From Candidatus Methylomirabilota bacterium (GTDB lineage: Bacteria > Methylomirabilota > Methylomirabilia > Rokubacteriales > CSP1-6), in assembly GCA_035709005.1 (NCBI GenBank), contig DASTFB010000071.1:147240-211239 (forward strand): a stretch of DNA of 64,000 nt, written 5' to 3'. The notes under the pieces are model-generated. The model was not told the DNA's origin. It searched no databases and was given only the letters and a program-made list of their open reading frames with translations. This document shows positions 1 through 9,418 of the stretch, piece after piece. Positions within the stretch are counted from its first letter, which is position 1. Every line of letters starts with the position of its first letter. The translations under genes and the position numbers were made by a program.

Positions 1-1659
1 GAGATCAAGCAGTCGGAGAACGTCATCCTGTTCCTCGACGAGCTCCACACCCTGATCGGGGCCGGCGCCGCCGAAGGCGCCATCGACGCCTCGAACATGC
101 TCAAGCCGGCGTTGAGCCGCGGGGAGATCCAGACCATCGGCGCCACCACCCTGGACGAGTACCGAAAGTACATCGAAAAGGACGGTGCGCTGGAGCGCCG
201 GTTCCAGCCGGTGCTGGTGAAAGCTCCCTCCGTGCCCGAGGCCATCGAGATCATCCGAGGGCTGCGCCACAAGTACGAGGCTCATCACCGCGTGAAGATC
301 ACCGAACAGGCGATCACCGCCGCGGTGAACCTCGCCGACCGGTACATCACCGATCGCCAGCTTCCCGACAAGGCCATCGACGTCATCGACGAAGCGTCCT
401 CGCGGACCCGGCTCATGGCCCTGACTCCGCCCCCGGAAGTAAAGGAGATCGAGAAGGAGCTGGAGCGGGTCATCCGCGAGAAGGACATGTACCTGGAGGC
501 CCAGGAGTTCGAGAAGGCTGCGGCCCTGCGCGAGAAGGAGAAGCTGCTCCGGCACCGCGAGGAAGAGCTCAAGCGGGAGTGGGAGAAGAACAAGGGCAAG
601 GGCAAGCAGCTCGTCGAGGAAGAGGACATCGAGTACATCGTCTCCCGCTGGACTGGCATCCCCCTGGCCAAGCTCGAGGAGAAGGAGTCGGAGAAGCTGG
701 CCCGGATGGAGGAGGCCCTGCACGATCGGATCATCGGGCAGAACGACGCCGTGGCCGCGGTCGCCCGGGCCATCCGCCGTTCGCGGGCGGGGCTCAAGGA
801 CGCCAAGCGGCCGGTAGGCTCGTTCGTGTTCCTCGGTCCCACCGGGGTGGGCAAGACGGAGCTGGCCCGAGCGCTGGCCGAGTACCTGTTCGGGGACGAG
901 AACGCCCTGATCCGGGTCGACATGTCGGAGTACATGGAGAAATTCTCGGTGTCGCGCCTGCTGGGCGCGCCGCCCGGTTATGTCGGCTACGAGGAGGGCG
1001 GGTTTCTCACCGAGAAAGTGCGGCGGCGCCCGTACTCGGTGGTCCTCTTCGACGAAATCGAGAAGGCCCATCCCGACGTCTTCAACATGCTGCTCCAGGT
1101 GCTCGATGACGGGCGGCTCACCGATTCCCTCGGCCACGTGGTGGACTTCAAGAACACCATCCTGATCATGACGTCGAACCTGGGGACGAGCCTCATCGGC
1201 AAGCGCGTCTCTCCGGGCTTCCTGCAGGAGTCGGACGAGCAGTCCTACGAGAAGATGAAGGAGCGGGTGCTGGAGGAGTTGAAGCGCACGTTCCGACCCG
1301 AGTTCCTGAACCGCGTCGATGAGATCGTGGTCTTCCACTCGCTCACGGCCGGTCACATCAAGGCGATCATCCGCCTCATGGCGCGGCGCATCAACAAGCA
1401 GCTCAGCGAGCGGGGGATCGAGCTGGTGCTGACGCCGGCCGCGGAGGATCTGCTCGTCGAGAAAGGCTACGACTCCACCTACGGCGCGCGGCAACTCCGG
1501 CGGACGATTCAGAAGCATGTCGAGGATCCCCTGGCTGAGGCCATCATCCGGGGCCAGATCCCCGAGCACGCCCGCATCGAGGTGGACGTCGATGCCGGCA
1601 CCTTCGTCTTCCGGGAGGCGGAGACGGTCGACGCGCCGCTCGCACTTGCCGAGCACTAG
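1..1659 (+). CDS. clpC: ATP-dependent Clp protease ATP-binding subunit ClpC (5' end outside window)
   Basis: Hsp100/AAA+ unfoldase that feeds substrates to ClpP in the cytoplasm. The frame is open from base 1, so the N-domain and most of the first AAA domain lie upstream of the window. What is seen, numbering from base 1: the end of the first AAA+ module ([12 protein letters not shown]alker B, about residues 11-22), a UVR-like helical segment (about 160-185) instead of the long ClpB coiled coil, then the second AAA+ module with Walker A GPTGVGKT (about 279-286), Walker B VVLFDEIE and the C-terminal D2 domain. The UVR segment and short linker favour ClpC over ClpB. The next gene, bamA, starts 30 bases downstream. 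Confidence 0.95.
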   Translation, partial: EIKQSENVILFLDELHTLIGAGAAEGAIDASNMLKPALSRGEIQTIGATTLDEYRKYIEKDGALERRFQPVLVKAPSVPEAIEIIRGLRHKYEAHHRVKITEQAITAAVNLADRYITDRQLPDKAIDVIDEASSRTRLMALTPPPEVKEIEKELERVIREKDMYLEAQEFEKAAALREKEKLLRHREEELKREWEKNKGKGKQLVEEEDIEYIVSRWTGIPLAKLEEKESEKLARMEEALHDRIIGQNDAVAAVARAIRRSRAGLKDAKRPVGSFVFLGPTGVGKTELARALAEYLFGDENALIRVDMSEYMEKFSVSRLLGAPPGYVGYEEGGFLTEKVRRRPYSVVLFDEIEKAHPDVFNMLLQVLDDGRLTDSLGHVVDFKNTILIMTSNLGTSLIGKRVSPGFLQESDEQSYEKMKERVLEELKRTFRPEFLNRVDEIVVFHSLTAGHIKAIIRLMARRINKQLSERGIELVLTPAAEDLLVEKGYDSTYGARQLRRTIQKHVEDPLAEAIIRGQIPEHARIEVDVDAGTFVFREAETVDAPLALAEH

Positions 1660-1689
1660 CCGAGCCTCGACGCGAGCCTGAGCGACCCG

Positions 1690-3945
1690 GTGAAGGTCAG
1701 GGGGAGAGTACGTCTCTCCGTCTGTTTTGTTGTGTGTCTCGTTGTGCTGGTCCGGAGCCCCGGGGCCGCCGGACAACAGCGACCGGTGCTGGTCAAAGAG
1801 CTACTGGTGGAAGGTAACCGCCGGGTCCAGGAGGCGGTCATCCTGAACCGTGTCCAGACCCGCATCGGCGCCCCGTTCAACCCCTCGACCCTCAGTGAAG
1901 ACCTGCGGACGATCTTCGGCCTCGGCTTCTTCGACGACGTCCAGGCCAAAGTGGAGGATTTCGAGGGTGGCGTCAAAGTGACGCTGGTGGTGATCGAGCG
2001 CCCGTTCGTGCGGGACGTCGAGTTCATCGGCAACAAGAAGATCGAGACGAGCGCCCTGCAAGACCAGATCGACATCAAGCTGGGCAGCGTCTATAACCCG
2101 GTGGAGGTCCGAAAAGCCCAGGAAAAGCTCCAGGACTACTATGAGCAGTCCGGGTACTTCGAGGTCCAGGTGACGCCCGAGGTCGAGCGGCTGGCCGGTG
2201 GCGACGTCAAGGTGATGTTCAAGATCAACGAGGGCCGGCGCATCACGATCGAGCGCATCGTCATCGAGGGCAACCAGCAGCTCAGCGACCGTGAGATCAA
2301 GAAAGTGTTGGCCACGCAGGAGCGGGAGTATTTCATCCTGCGCGGCAAGCTCCAGCGCCAGAAGCTCGACGAGGACGTGGAGCGCATCCTGAGCTTCTAC
2401 AACGATCACGGCCACATCCAGGCCCGGGTGGACGGGTACGACATCGCCGTCGACCGGGAGAAGGCCCGGGTGACGGTCACGTTCTCGGTGGTGGAGGGCC
2501 CTCAATACCGGGTGGATCAAGTCCTCATCCAGGGAGTGACGCTCTTCCCCGAAGAGGAAGTACGGCGGGTGATTCAGGTCAAGGCCGGAGACGTCTATTC
2601 CCGATCCAAGATCCGCCAGTCAGTGGGGGCCGTCGTCGACCTCTACAGCTCGATCGGGCGCGCGGCGGCCGATGTCGTCCCCCGCTCGGAGACCTTCCCG
2701 GGCACGGCTCGGGTCAACCTCACCTTCGCCATCGCCGAAGGGCCCGAGGTCTACGTGGAGCGGATCAACATCAGCGGCAACGTCCGCTCCCAGGACAAGA
2801 TCCTGCGCCGCGAGATCCCCATGGCCGAAGGCGACCTGTTCACGCTGCAGAAGCTGCAACGGGCCCGCCGACGCCTGATCAACCTGGGCTACTTCGAAAC
2901 GGTCGAAGTCAGCACGGCACCTGGCTCGGATCGCAATCGGATCATCGTCGACATCAGAGTCACGGAACGCCCCACCGGGATCTTCAGCATCGGCGGCGGC
3001 TTCTCCTCGGTCGACAATCTCATCGGGACCATCGACCTGGCCCAGCGCAACTTCCTGGGCCGCGGCTGGGAGGCCACGCTGCGCATCCGGGTGGGGGGCA
3101 GCACCCAACAGGGGATCCTCAGCTTCACGGAGCCCTGGCTGTTCGACCGCCCTCTGTCGGCCGGCTTCGACCTCTTCAATCTCCGACGGATCTTCGACGA
3201 CTACGACTACGATTCTCTGGGCGGGAACCTGCGCATGAGCCATCCGTTCGCCGAGTACTGGCGCTGGCACACGGGATACCGCCTGACCCGCGACGAGATC
3301 AGCGACTTGGCCGAGGGTGTCAGCGCGACCCTGCAGGAGGAGGAGGGGGTGCGCGTGACGTCGCTGGTGTCGGGGGCGCTCACCCGCGATAGCCGGGACA
3401 ACATCCTTGCTCCCACCCGGGGCGGCCACACCTCCCTGGGCCTGGAGTTCGCCGGGCTGGGCGGCGATTCCCAGTTCGTCAAGACGGTGGGCACCACCAG
3501 CTACTTCCAGCCGATCTGGCTCGGACACGTCCTGTCGGGCCGCCTGGAAGTGGGCGCGGGATGGGGCTGGGGCGACGAGGAGTTTCCGTTGTTCGAGCGC
3601 TTCTACCTGGGCGGGCCCAACAGCTTCCGAGGCGTCAAGTTCCGGGAAATCTCCCCGGTGGATGAGACCGGCACCCGTATCGGAGGCACGTCCGAGCTGC
3701 TCGGGACCGTCGAGTACATCATCCCGTTGCCCTTCGGCTTCCGGCTCGCCGCCTTCTTCGACATCGGCAACGTCTACGGCTTCGGCACCTCGTTCGACCC
3801 GACCGATACCCGGGAGGCGGCGGGAGGCGGAGTCCGGTGGATCTCCCCGTTCGGCCCCATCCGGATCGACTACGGCGTTCTGCTGGACCGGAAGAGTGGG
3901 GAGGACTTTGGCGCAGTACACTTCTCTGTCGGGTCACCCTTCTAG
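1690..3945 (+). CDS. bamA: Outer membrane protein assembly factor BamA
   Basis: Omp85-family core of the BAM complex, which inserts beta-barrel proteins into the outer membrane. The 751-residue product starts at GTG with a signal peptide (residues 1-28, hydrophobic core CFVVCLVVLV). Five POTRA repeats follow (about 32-430), then a C-terminal barrel containing the FRG loop motif (NSFRGVKF) and ending in Phe, the usual beta-signal. Length and domain order are normal. It leads the envelope cluster, 9 bases before the Skp/OmpH-like chaperone gene, a widely conserved pair. No clear promoter is visible in the 30-base gap after clpC. Confidence 0.95.
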   Translation: MKVRGRVRLSVCFVVCLVVLVRSPGAAGQQRPVLVKELLVEGNRRVQEAVILNRVQTRIGAPFNPSTLSEDLRTIFGLGFFDDVQAKVEDFEGGVKVTLVVIERPFVRDVEFIGNKKIETSALQDQIDIKLGSVYNPVEVRKAQEKLQDYYEQSGYFEVQVTPEVERLAGGDVKVMFKINEGRRITIERIVIEGNQQLSDREIKKVLATQEREYFILRGKLQRQKLDEDVERILSFYNDHGHIQARVDGYDIAVDREKARVTVTFSVVEGPQYRVDQVLIQGVTLFPEEEVRRVIQVKAGDVYSRSKIRQSVGAVVDLYSSIGRAAADVVPRSETFPGTARVNLTFAIAEGPEVYVERINISGNVRSQDKILRREIPMAEGDLFTLQKLQRARRRLINLGYFETVEVSTAPGSDRNRIIVDIRVTERPTGIFSIGGGFSSVDNLIGTIDLAQRNFLGRGWEATLRIRVGGSTQQGILSFTEPWLFDRPLSAGFDLFNLRRIFDDYDYDSLGGNLRMSHPFAEYWRWHTGYRLTRDEISDLAEGVSATLQEEEGVRVTSLVSGALTRDSRDNILAPTRGGHTSLGLEFAGLGGDSQFVKTVGTTSYFQPIWLGHVLSGRLEVGAGWGWGDEEFPLFERFYLGGPNSFRGVKFREISPVDETGTRIGGTSELLGTVEYIIPLPFGFRLAAFFDIGNVYGFGTSFDPTDTREAAGGGVRWISPFGPIRIDYGVLLDRKSGEDFGAVHFSVGSPF

Positions 3946-3954
3946 GAGGGGAGC

Positions 3955-4503
3955 ATGAGAGCAAGCCTGGCCGCCACCTCGATCCTCGCGGCGCTGCTGA
4001 CAGGCGGCGCCGCCCTGGCCCAGGCCCCGACGGCGCCGCCGCCCCGCATCGGCTACGTGGATCTTCAGCGGGTGCTGGTGCGATCGCAGCCCGGCGTCGC
4101 GGCCCGGGCGCAACTGGAACGTGAGAAGGCCCAGATGCAGCGGGAGATGGACAGCAAGAAGCAGGAGGTCGACAAGCTTCGCGAGGATCTGGAAAAGAAG
4201 GGCTCGCTGCTGACGGCCGACACCCGTCGCGAGCGCGAGGAGACGCTGGAGCGCAAGCGCCGGGACACCGCGCGACTCGCCGACGACTTCCAGCGCGACC
4301 TCGCCCGCAAGGAGCAGCAAGCGCTGTTCCGCCTGCAGCAGGATCTGGTGGGCGTGATCGAGCGGCTGGGCAAGCAGCGAGGCTACTACATGATCCTGGA
4401 ACGCCGGGGGGCCGTGGTGCTCTACGCCGCGCCCGACGCCGATCTCACCGACGAGGTCATTCGCGCCTACGATCAAGAGGCGGCGACGAAGGGGAAGAAG
4501 TAG
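3955..4503 (+). CDS. OmpH/Skp family periplasmic chaperone
   Basis: Periplasmic holdase that carries unfolded outer membrane proteins to BamA. The 182-residue protein has a signal peptide (1-22, ending near AALAQ), the family-typical strand [10 protein letters not shown] near residue 32, and a long charged coiled coil (about 50-125, rich in R, E, K and Q), which forms the tentacles of Skp. An AGGAGGGG ribosome site sits just before the ATG. It lies between bamA and lpxD, the classic position. Confidence 0.9.
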   Translation: MRASLAATSILAALLTGGAALAQAPTAPPPRIGYVDLQRVLVRSQPGVAARAQLEREKAQMQREMDSKKQEVDKLREDLEKKGSLLTADTRREREETLERKRRDTARLADDFQRDLARKEQQALFRLQQDLVGVIERLGKQRGYYMILERRGAVVLYAAPDADLTDEVIRAYDQEAATKGKK

Positions 4504-4507
4504 CGCG

Positions 4508-5587
4508 ATGGCGGGGCCGGCCGGTCTGCCGCTGGGCCACATTGCCGCCAGGCTGGGCGCCACGCTCGAGGGCGACCCGGCCCGCGTCGTCCACGGGGTG
4601 GCGCCGCTCGACATGGCGGGCCCCGGCGACATCTCCTTCCTCATCGACGCCCGGTATCGCGCGGCGGCCCTCAGCTCCCGGGCCGGCGCCTTTCTGGCGC
4701 CGCCGGGCGTGACCGGGCTGCCGGCGCCCACGCTGGTGACGGCGGCACCCCGGCTCGCCCTCGTCGACCTCATCGCCCTGTTCCACCCGCCGGCGGTCGT
4801 GAGCCCCGGGATCCATCCCTCGGCCATCGTGGCGCCCGATGCCCGTGTCGCGGCCAGCGCCTGCATCGGCGCCCTCACCGTCGTGGAAACGGGCGCGGTG
4901 ATCGGCGCGGGAACCCGTCTCTATCCACTCGTCTACGTGGGCGCCGGCGCCCGGATCGGCGACGAGTGCGTCCTGTACCCGCACGTGGTGGTACGTGAGG
5001 GCGTGCGGCTGGGCCGGCGCGTCATCCTCCACGCCGGTGCCGTCATCGGCGCCGACGGCTTCGGCTACGTGTTCGACGGCAGCCGTCACCGCAAAATCCC
5101 GCAGCTGGGAGGTGTCAGCATCGAGGACGACGTCGAGGTCGGCGCCAACACCACGGTGGACCGCGGGGGCTTCGGCGACACGGTCATCGGCCAGGGCACG
5201 AAAGTCGATAATCTGGTGCAGATCGGCCACAACGTGGAGGTTGGCGAGCACTCGGTGCTGGTCGCTCAGGTAGGCGTCGCCGGCTCGTGCCGGATCGGCC
5301 GCGGCGTGATGCTCGCCGGGCAGGTCGGGATCGCCGACCATGTGACCGTGGGTGACGGTGCCGTCGTGGCCGCTCAGTCCGGCGTCCATGCCGACATCCA
5401 GCCCGGGGAGAAAGTTCTGGGCAGCCCGGCGCGGCCGCTCACTCACAGCAAGCGTATCCTGCTGGCGGAGGGCCAGCTCCCCGAGATGGCCCGGCGCCTG
5501 CGCCGGCTCGAGCGGCGAGTCGAGGCTCTGGCCGCTCGCGTGGGCGACGTCAGCGCCTCGGACGAGGAGGCCAGTGCCGATGCCTGA
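4508..5587 (+). CDS. lpxD: UDP-3-O-acylglucosamine N-acyltransferase LpxD
   Basis: Third step of lipid A synthesis: N-acylation of UDP-3-O-acyl-glucosamine from acyl-ACP. The 359-residue protein has the uridine-binding N-domain (1-100), then a left-handed beta helix of hexapeptide repeats (about 100-320), and a C-terminal helix rich in Arg and Glu. His241 in QIGHNV matches the catalytic His of the family. It starts 4 bases after the skp-like gene and overlaps lpxA by 8 bases. The fabZ gene often found between lpxD and lpxA is missing here. Confidence 0.95.
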   Translation: MAGPAGLPLGHIAARLGATLEGDPARVVHGVAPLDMAGPGDISFLIDARYRAAALSSRAGAFLAPPGVTGLPAPTLVTAAPRLALVDLIALFHPPAVVSPGIHPSAIVAPDARVAASACIGALTVVETGAVIGAGTRLYPLVYVGAGARIGDECVLYPHVVVREGVRLGRRVILHAGAVIGADGFGYVFDGSRHRKIPQLGGVSIEDDVEVGANTTVDRGGFGDTVIGQGTKVDNLVQIGHNVEVGEHSVLVAQVGVAGSCRIGRGVMLAGQVGIADHVTVGDGAVVAAQSGVHADIQPGEKVLGSPARPLTHSKRILLAEGQLPEMARRLRRLERRVEALAARVGDVSASDEEASADA

Positions 5588-6437
5588 GGCCATTCACCCC
5601 AGTACAGTGGTGGATCCCCGCGCCGTGATCGGCCGCGACGTTCGCATCGGCGCCTACTCCATCGTCGGGCCCGAGGTCACCCTGGGGGACGGCGTCGAGG
5701 TGGGCCATCATGTCATCCTGGAGGGACAGATCGACGTGGGGCCCGGGGTCCAGATCGGTCACGGCTCGGCCCTGGGAGGGCGGCCTCAGGATCTCAAGTT
5801 CAAGGAAGGCACTCCTTCGGGGATCCGGATCGGCGCGGAAACGGTCATCCGGGAGTACGTGGTCATTCACCGCGCTACCCGCCCGGAAAGCGTTACCGAG
5901 ATCGGCCCCAGGTGTCTCATCATGTCGATGAGCCACGTCGCCCACGATTGCCGATTGGGCCAGGGGGTCATCGTGATCAACTATGCCGGCATCACCGGGC
6001 ACTGCGACATCGGCGACTACGTCACCGTCGGCGGCCAGACCGGAATAGCTCCGTTCGTGCGGGTTGGTCCCTACGCCTACCTCGGGGGAGGCAGCAAGGT
6101 CATCGCCGATGTGCCGCCCTTCATGATGGCCGACGGCGTGCCGGCCACGGTGCGTGCCGTCAACGTGGTCGGCCTCCGGCGCGCCGGCATCCCCCCGGCG
6201 GACCGCCGCGCCGTGCAGGAAGCCCACCGCGTCCTCTACCGCAGCGGCCTGACTCCCGCCCATGCCCTCGAACGGCTGCGGCGCGAGCTGCCTCCGCATC
6301 CGATGGTCGACGCCATCGCCCGGTTCGTCGCCACCGCTTCGCGACGAGGCATGTGCGGGCCGCCCGGCGGCTGGGGCCACGCCCACGGCAACGCGGAGGA
6401 GCTCGAGGCCGGCGCCGACCACGAGAGCGTGCTGTGA
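5580..6437 (+). CDS. lpxA: UDP-N-acetylglucosamine (or UDP-GlcNAc3N) O-acyltransferase LpxA
   Basis: First lipid A step: transfer of a 3-hydroxyacyl chain from ACP to the 3-position of UDP-GlcNAc or its 3-amino analogue. The ATG at 5580 gives 285 residues and overlaps the end of lpxD; longer frames upstream run inside lpxD. Hexapeptide-repeat beta helix, then a C-terminal helical domain ([11 protein letters not shown]). His122 in SHVAHDC matches the catalytic His125 of E. coli, and His119 matches His122. Positions equivalent to E. coli His144 and His160 are Ala (TGIAPF) and Tyr (VGPYAY), which could shift substrate or chain-length preference. A proline/glycine-rich tail ([11 protein letters not shown]) is unusual. 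Confidence 0.93.
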   Translation: MPEAIHPSTVVDPRAVIGRDVRIGAYSIVGPEVTLGDGVEVGHHVILEGQIDVGPGVQIGHGSALGGRPQDLKFKEGTPSGIRIGAETVIREYVVIHRATRPESVTEIGPRCLIMSMSHVAHDCRLGQGVIVINYAGITGHCDIGDYVTVGGQTGIAPFVRVGPYAYLGGGSKVIADVPPFMMADGVPATVRAVNVVGLRRAGIPPADRRAVQEAHRVLYRSGLTPAHALERLRRELPPHPMVDAIARFVATASRRGMCGPPGGWGHAHGNAEELEAGADHESVL

Positions 6438-7462
6438 CATCGCCCCACAGCCGGATCCGGGCTGCCGTGGTGGGTGTCGGCCACATGGGGCAATACCATG
6501 CACGCGTTTACGCCGAGCTGTGGGATGTCGACTTCGTGGGCGTCGTCGACATCGATGCTGACCGCGCCGCCGAGGTGGCCCAGCACTACGACACCCGCAG
6601 CTTCAGCGACCACCGTGACCTCATCGGCAAGGTAGACGTCGTCTCGGTGGCCGTGCCCACCGAACAGCACTTCCACGTTGCCCGCGACCTGTTGGCGACC
6701 GGCATCGGCGTCCTCATCGAGAAGCCCATGACGCCTAGCCTGGAGGAGGCGCGAGAGCTGTTCGCCATCGCCCGCCGCTCGGGGGCGGCCCTGCAGGTCG
6801 GTCACGTGGAGCGCTTCAACGGAGCGGTCCAGGAGCTCCGCAAGATCGTGGAGCGGCCGATCCTCATCGAATCGCGCCGCCTGGGGCCCTTCGCCCCTCG
6901 CGTCCAGAAGGACACGGTGGTCATGGACCTCATGATCCACGACATCGACATCGTCCTGGCGCTGGTGCCGTCGGCGCCGCGGCGGCTCGCCGCCTTCGGG
7001 GCCAGTGTCCATTCGGACGTGACCGACGTGGCCAACGTCCAGATCTGGTTCGAGTCGGGGACGATCGCCACCATCACGGCCAGCCGGGCCACCGAAGAGA
7101 AGATCCGCACGCTGGCGATCACCCAACCCGACGCCTACATCGTCCTGGACTATCTCGTGCAGGACATCGAGATCCACCGCCGCGCCGCCCAGGAGGCTCG
7201 CTCCAACCGGGACGCCATCCGCTACCGGCAGGCCTCCTTCGTGGAGCACCTGTTCGTCCACAAGGACAATCCGCTCAAGCTGGAGATCGCCAACCTCATC
7301 CGCACGGTGCTGCGCCTGCGCAGCGGCGAGGTGATCGAGCCGGCCGAGCTCGACGACCTTCGCTCGCTCGCCATGGCGCTCGAGATCGAGCAGATGATCC
7401 GCGACGGGCGCCGGGAGACCGCCCTGCCGCCCGACTGGCCGTGGAGCGGACGCTCGGTCTGA
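6434..7462 (+). CDS. Gfo/Idh/MocA family NAD(P)-dependent oxidoreductase (GnnA-like position)
   Basis: Predicted sugar-nucleotide dehydrogenase of 342 residues. The GTG at 6434 overlaps the lpxA stop by 4 bases, and the Rossmann motif VVGVGHMGQYHARVY then falls at residues 12-26, as expected. EKPMTPSLEEA and the HVERFN segment are typical of the family. A relative sits beside lpxA in many Proteobacteria. In Acidithiobacillus and Leptospira the equivalent, GnnA, oxidises UDP-GlcNAc at C3 so that GnnB can aminate it, giving a lipid A with four amide chains. No GnnB-type aminotransferase is next to it, so that role is a guess. Confidence 0.85.
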   Translation: MTSPHSRIRAAVVGVGHMGQYHARVYAELWDVDFVGVVDIDADRAAEVAQHYDTRSFSDHRDLIGKVDVVSVAVPTEQHFHVARDLLATGIGVLIEKPMTPSLEEARELFAIARRSGAALQVGHVERFNGAVQELRKIVERPILIESRRLGPFAPRVQKDTVVMDLMIHDIDIVLALVPSAPRRLAAFGASVHSDVTDVANVQIWFESGTIATITASRATEEKIRTLAITQPDAYIVLDYLVQDIEIHRRAAQEARSNRDAIRYRQASFVEHLFVHKDNPLKLEIANLIRTVLRLRSGEVIEPAELDDLRSLAMALEIEQMIRDGRRETALPPDWPWSGRSV

Positions 7463-8250
7463 TGGCGGGCGCCGGCGTCCTGCCGGCCCTCATCGCCGAG
7501 CGGGCGCAGCGCCAGGGCTGGCAGATCGTGGGCTTCGCCTTTTCCGGCGCTGCCGAGCTGGGGAGCGCCGTCGCCCGCGTCATCCCCAGCCGCCTCACCG
7601 AGGCCGCCGCCGTGCTGGCCGCGCTGAGCGCCGAGCGGGTCACGGCTGCCGTGCTGTGCGGCCGCTTCTCCATGGGCGAGGTGCTCCGGGCCGAGCCCGG
7701 CGATCACATGGCCCACGACCTCGCCGCGCGGGCCGGCGGCCGGGTGGACGTGAAACTGGTGGAGGCCGTGATCGCTACGCTGGCCTCCGTCGGCGTCGAG
7801 GTGCTCGATCAACGGGAGTTCCTCGGCGATCTGCTTCTGGCTGGCGGCTGCTGGTCCCGCCGCTCACCCACCGAACCGGAGTGGAGTGAGATTCGCCGCG
7901 GCCTGGCCGTGGCCCGTCAGATGGCCGATCAGCGGATCGGCCAGACGGTCGTCCTGCGCCGCGGGGCGGTGACCGCGGTGGAGGCCGTCGAGGGCACGAC
8001 GGAAGCCGTCCGACGGGGCACCGCCCTGGCCGGGCCCGGGGCTATCGTGGTGAAGGCGGTGGCCGGCGATCACGACTACCGCATCGACACGCCGGCGATC
8101 GGTCACGAGACCATCGCGGCGGCGGTGGCGGGGGGCGCCAGCGCGCTGGCCGTCGAGGCCGGACGCGTGCTCCTGCTGGATCGCGCTGCCGTTCTCGGCG
8201 CGGTCGACGAGGCCGGGATGGCCCTGGTGAGCGTGGATGGCGCGGCCTGA
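7441..8250 (+). CDS. lpxI: UDP-2,3-diacylglucosamine pyrophosphatase LpxI (DUF1009)
   Basis: Hydrolyses UDP-2,3-diacylglucosamine to lipid X and UMP, replacing LpxH. The 269-residue product starts at GTG with LGLMAGAGVLPALIAERA near the N-terminus, the family signature, and the C-terminal domain carries the DYRIDTPAIG segment around residues 205-215. It overlaps the oxidoreductase by 22 bases and lpxB by 14, so it is translated from the same message. Family length is about 270-280, so it is complete. Confidence 0.93.
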   Translation: MERTLGLMAGAGVLPALIAERAQRQGWQIVGFAFSGAAELGSAVARVIPSRLTEAAAVLAALSAERVTAAVLCGRFSMGEVLRAEPGDHMAHDLAARAGGRVDVKLVEAVIATLASVGVEVLDQREFLGDLLLAGGCWSRRSPTEPEWSEIRRGLAVARQMADQRIGQTVVLRRGAVTAVEAVEGTTEAVRRGTALAGPGAIVVKAVAGDHDYRIDTPAIGHETIAAAVAGGASALAVEAGRVLLLDRAAVLGAVDEAGMALVSVDGAA

Positions 8251-9418
8251 GCGGCGGCCACCGCCGCCGCGGATCATGCTGGCCGCGGGGGAGGTGTCGG
8301 GCGACATTCACGGTGCGGCGCTGTGTCGCGCCCTGCGCGCCGACGCGCCCGGCGCGCGTCTGTTCGGGATGGGAGGCGGACGGATGGCGGCGGCGGGACT
8401 CGACGTGATGGCCGACATCCAGGACACCGCCGTCGTGGGGTTCAGCGAGGTCGTGCGCCGCCTGCCCCTGTTGCGCCGCACGTACGGACACCTCGTAGCG
8501 GCCCTGGCCAGCGAGCAGCCTGACGTGCTGGTGCTCATCGACTATCCGGGCTTCAACCTGCGCCTGGCCCGCGCGGCGCGCGAGCGGGGCGTTCCCGTGG
8601 TCTATTTCATCCCGCCCCAGGTCTGGGCCTGGCGTCCGGGCCGGCTACAGACGATCCGGCAGCGAGTCTCCCTTGTGCTCGCGGTGTTCCCGTTCGAGCG
8701 TGCCCTCTACGCCAGCGCCGGCGTGCCCGTTCAGTTTGTGGGCCATCCCGTCCTGGACACCCTGCCGGCGGCGCCGACTCGCGTGGCGGCGCGGCGCCAG
8801 CTCGGTCTGCACGAGGCCAGCGTGGTGATCGGCCTCTTACCCGGCAGCCGTTCCCAGGAGATCGAGCGTCTGTTGCCGCTGATGGCCGACGCGGCCCGCC
8901 GCATCGTGGCCGTCCGGCCGGAGGTCCGCTTCGTGCTCGCGCTCGCCCCTTCGGTGTCCCGGACCCTCGTCGATCGATACCTCGCCGGCGGGCCGCCGGT
9001 GGGCGTGGTGGAGAACCAGACGTACGCCGTCATGCGCTCCAGCGACCTGCTGCTGGCGACGTCGGGGACCGCCACCCTGGAGGCTGCGCTGCTGGGAACG
9101 CCGATGGTGGTCTGCTACCGTCTCTCGGCGGTGAGCGAGCGCATCGCCTCCGTGCTCGTGCGGGTGCCCTGGGTGAGCCTCGTCAACCTGGTGCTCGGGC
9201 GCCAGGTAGTGCCCGAGCTCTGCCGCCGGCGCGACGCCACGGGGAAACGACTGGCCGGGGAAGCCGTGCGGCTGCTGGAGACGCCCGGCGCCCTGCAGGC
9301 CCAGCGTCAGGCGTTCTACGAGCTCGAGGCCGAGCTTGGCGCGGCCGGGGTCGGCGCTCGTGCGGCCCGGCTCGTCCTGGATGTCGCCGCCAACGGACTG
9401 CAGGTTCGAGCGTCCTGA
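8237..9418 (+). CDS. lpxB: Lipid-A-disaccharide synthase LpxB
   Basis: GT19 enzyme that joins lipid X to UDP-2,3-diacylglucosamine at the inner membrane. The 393-residue protein has the N-terminal GEVSGDIHG motif (residues 18-26), PPQVWAWRPGR in the middle, LLPGSRSQEIERLLP starting the second Rossmann domain, and the C-terminal SGTATLEAALLGTPMVVCYR nucleotide-binding motif. Its stop codon overlaps the ATG of waaA by one base. Confidence 0.95.
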   Translation: MARPERRPPPPRIMLAAGEVSGDIHGAALCRALRADAPGARLFGMGGGRMAAAGLDVMADIQDTAVVGFSEVVRRLPLLRRTYGHLVAALASEQPDVLVLIDYPGFNLRLARAARERGVPVVYFIPPQVWAWRPGRLQTIRQRVSLVLAVFPFERALYASAGVPVQFVGHPVLDTLPAAPTRVAARRQLGLHEASVVIGLLPGSRSQEIERLLPLMADAARRIVAVRPEVRFVLALAPSVSRTLVDRYLAGGPPVGVVENQTYAVMRSSDLLLATSGTATLEAALLGTPMVVCYRLSAVSERIASVLVRVPWVSLVNLVLGRQVVPELCRRRDATGKRLAGEAVRLLETPGALQAQRQAFYELEAELGAAGVGARAARLVLDVAANGLQVRAS

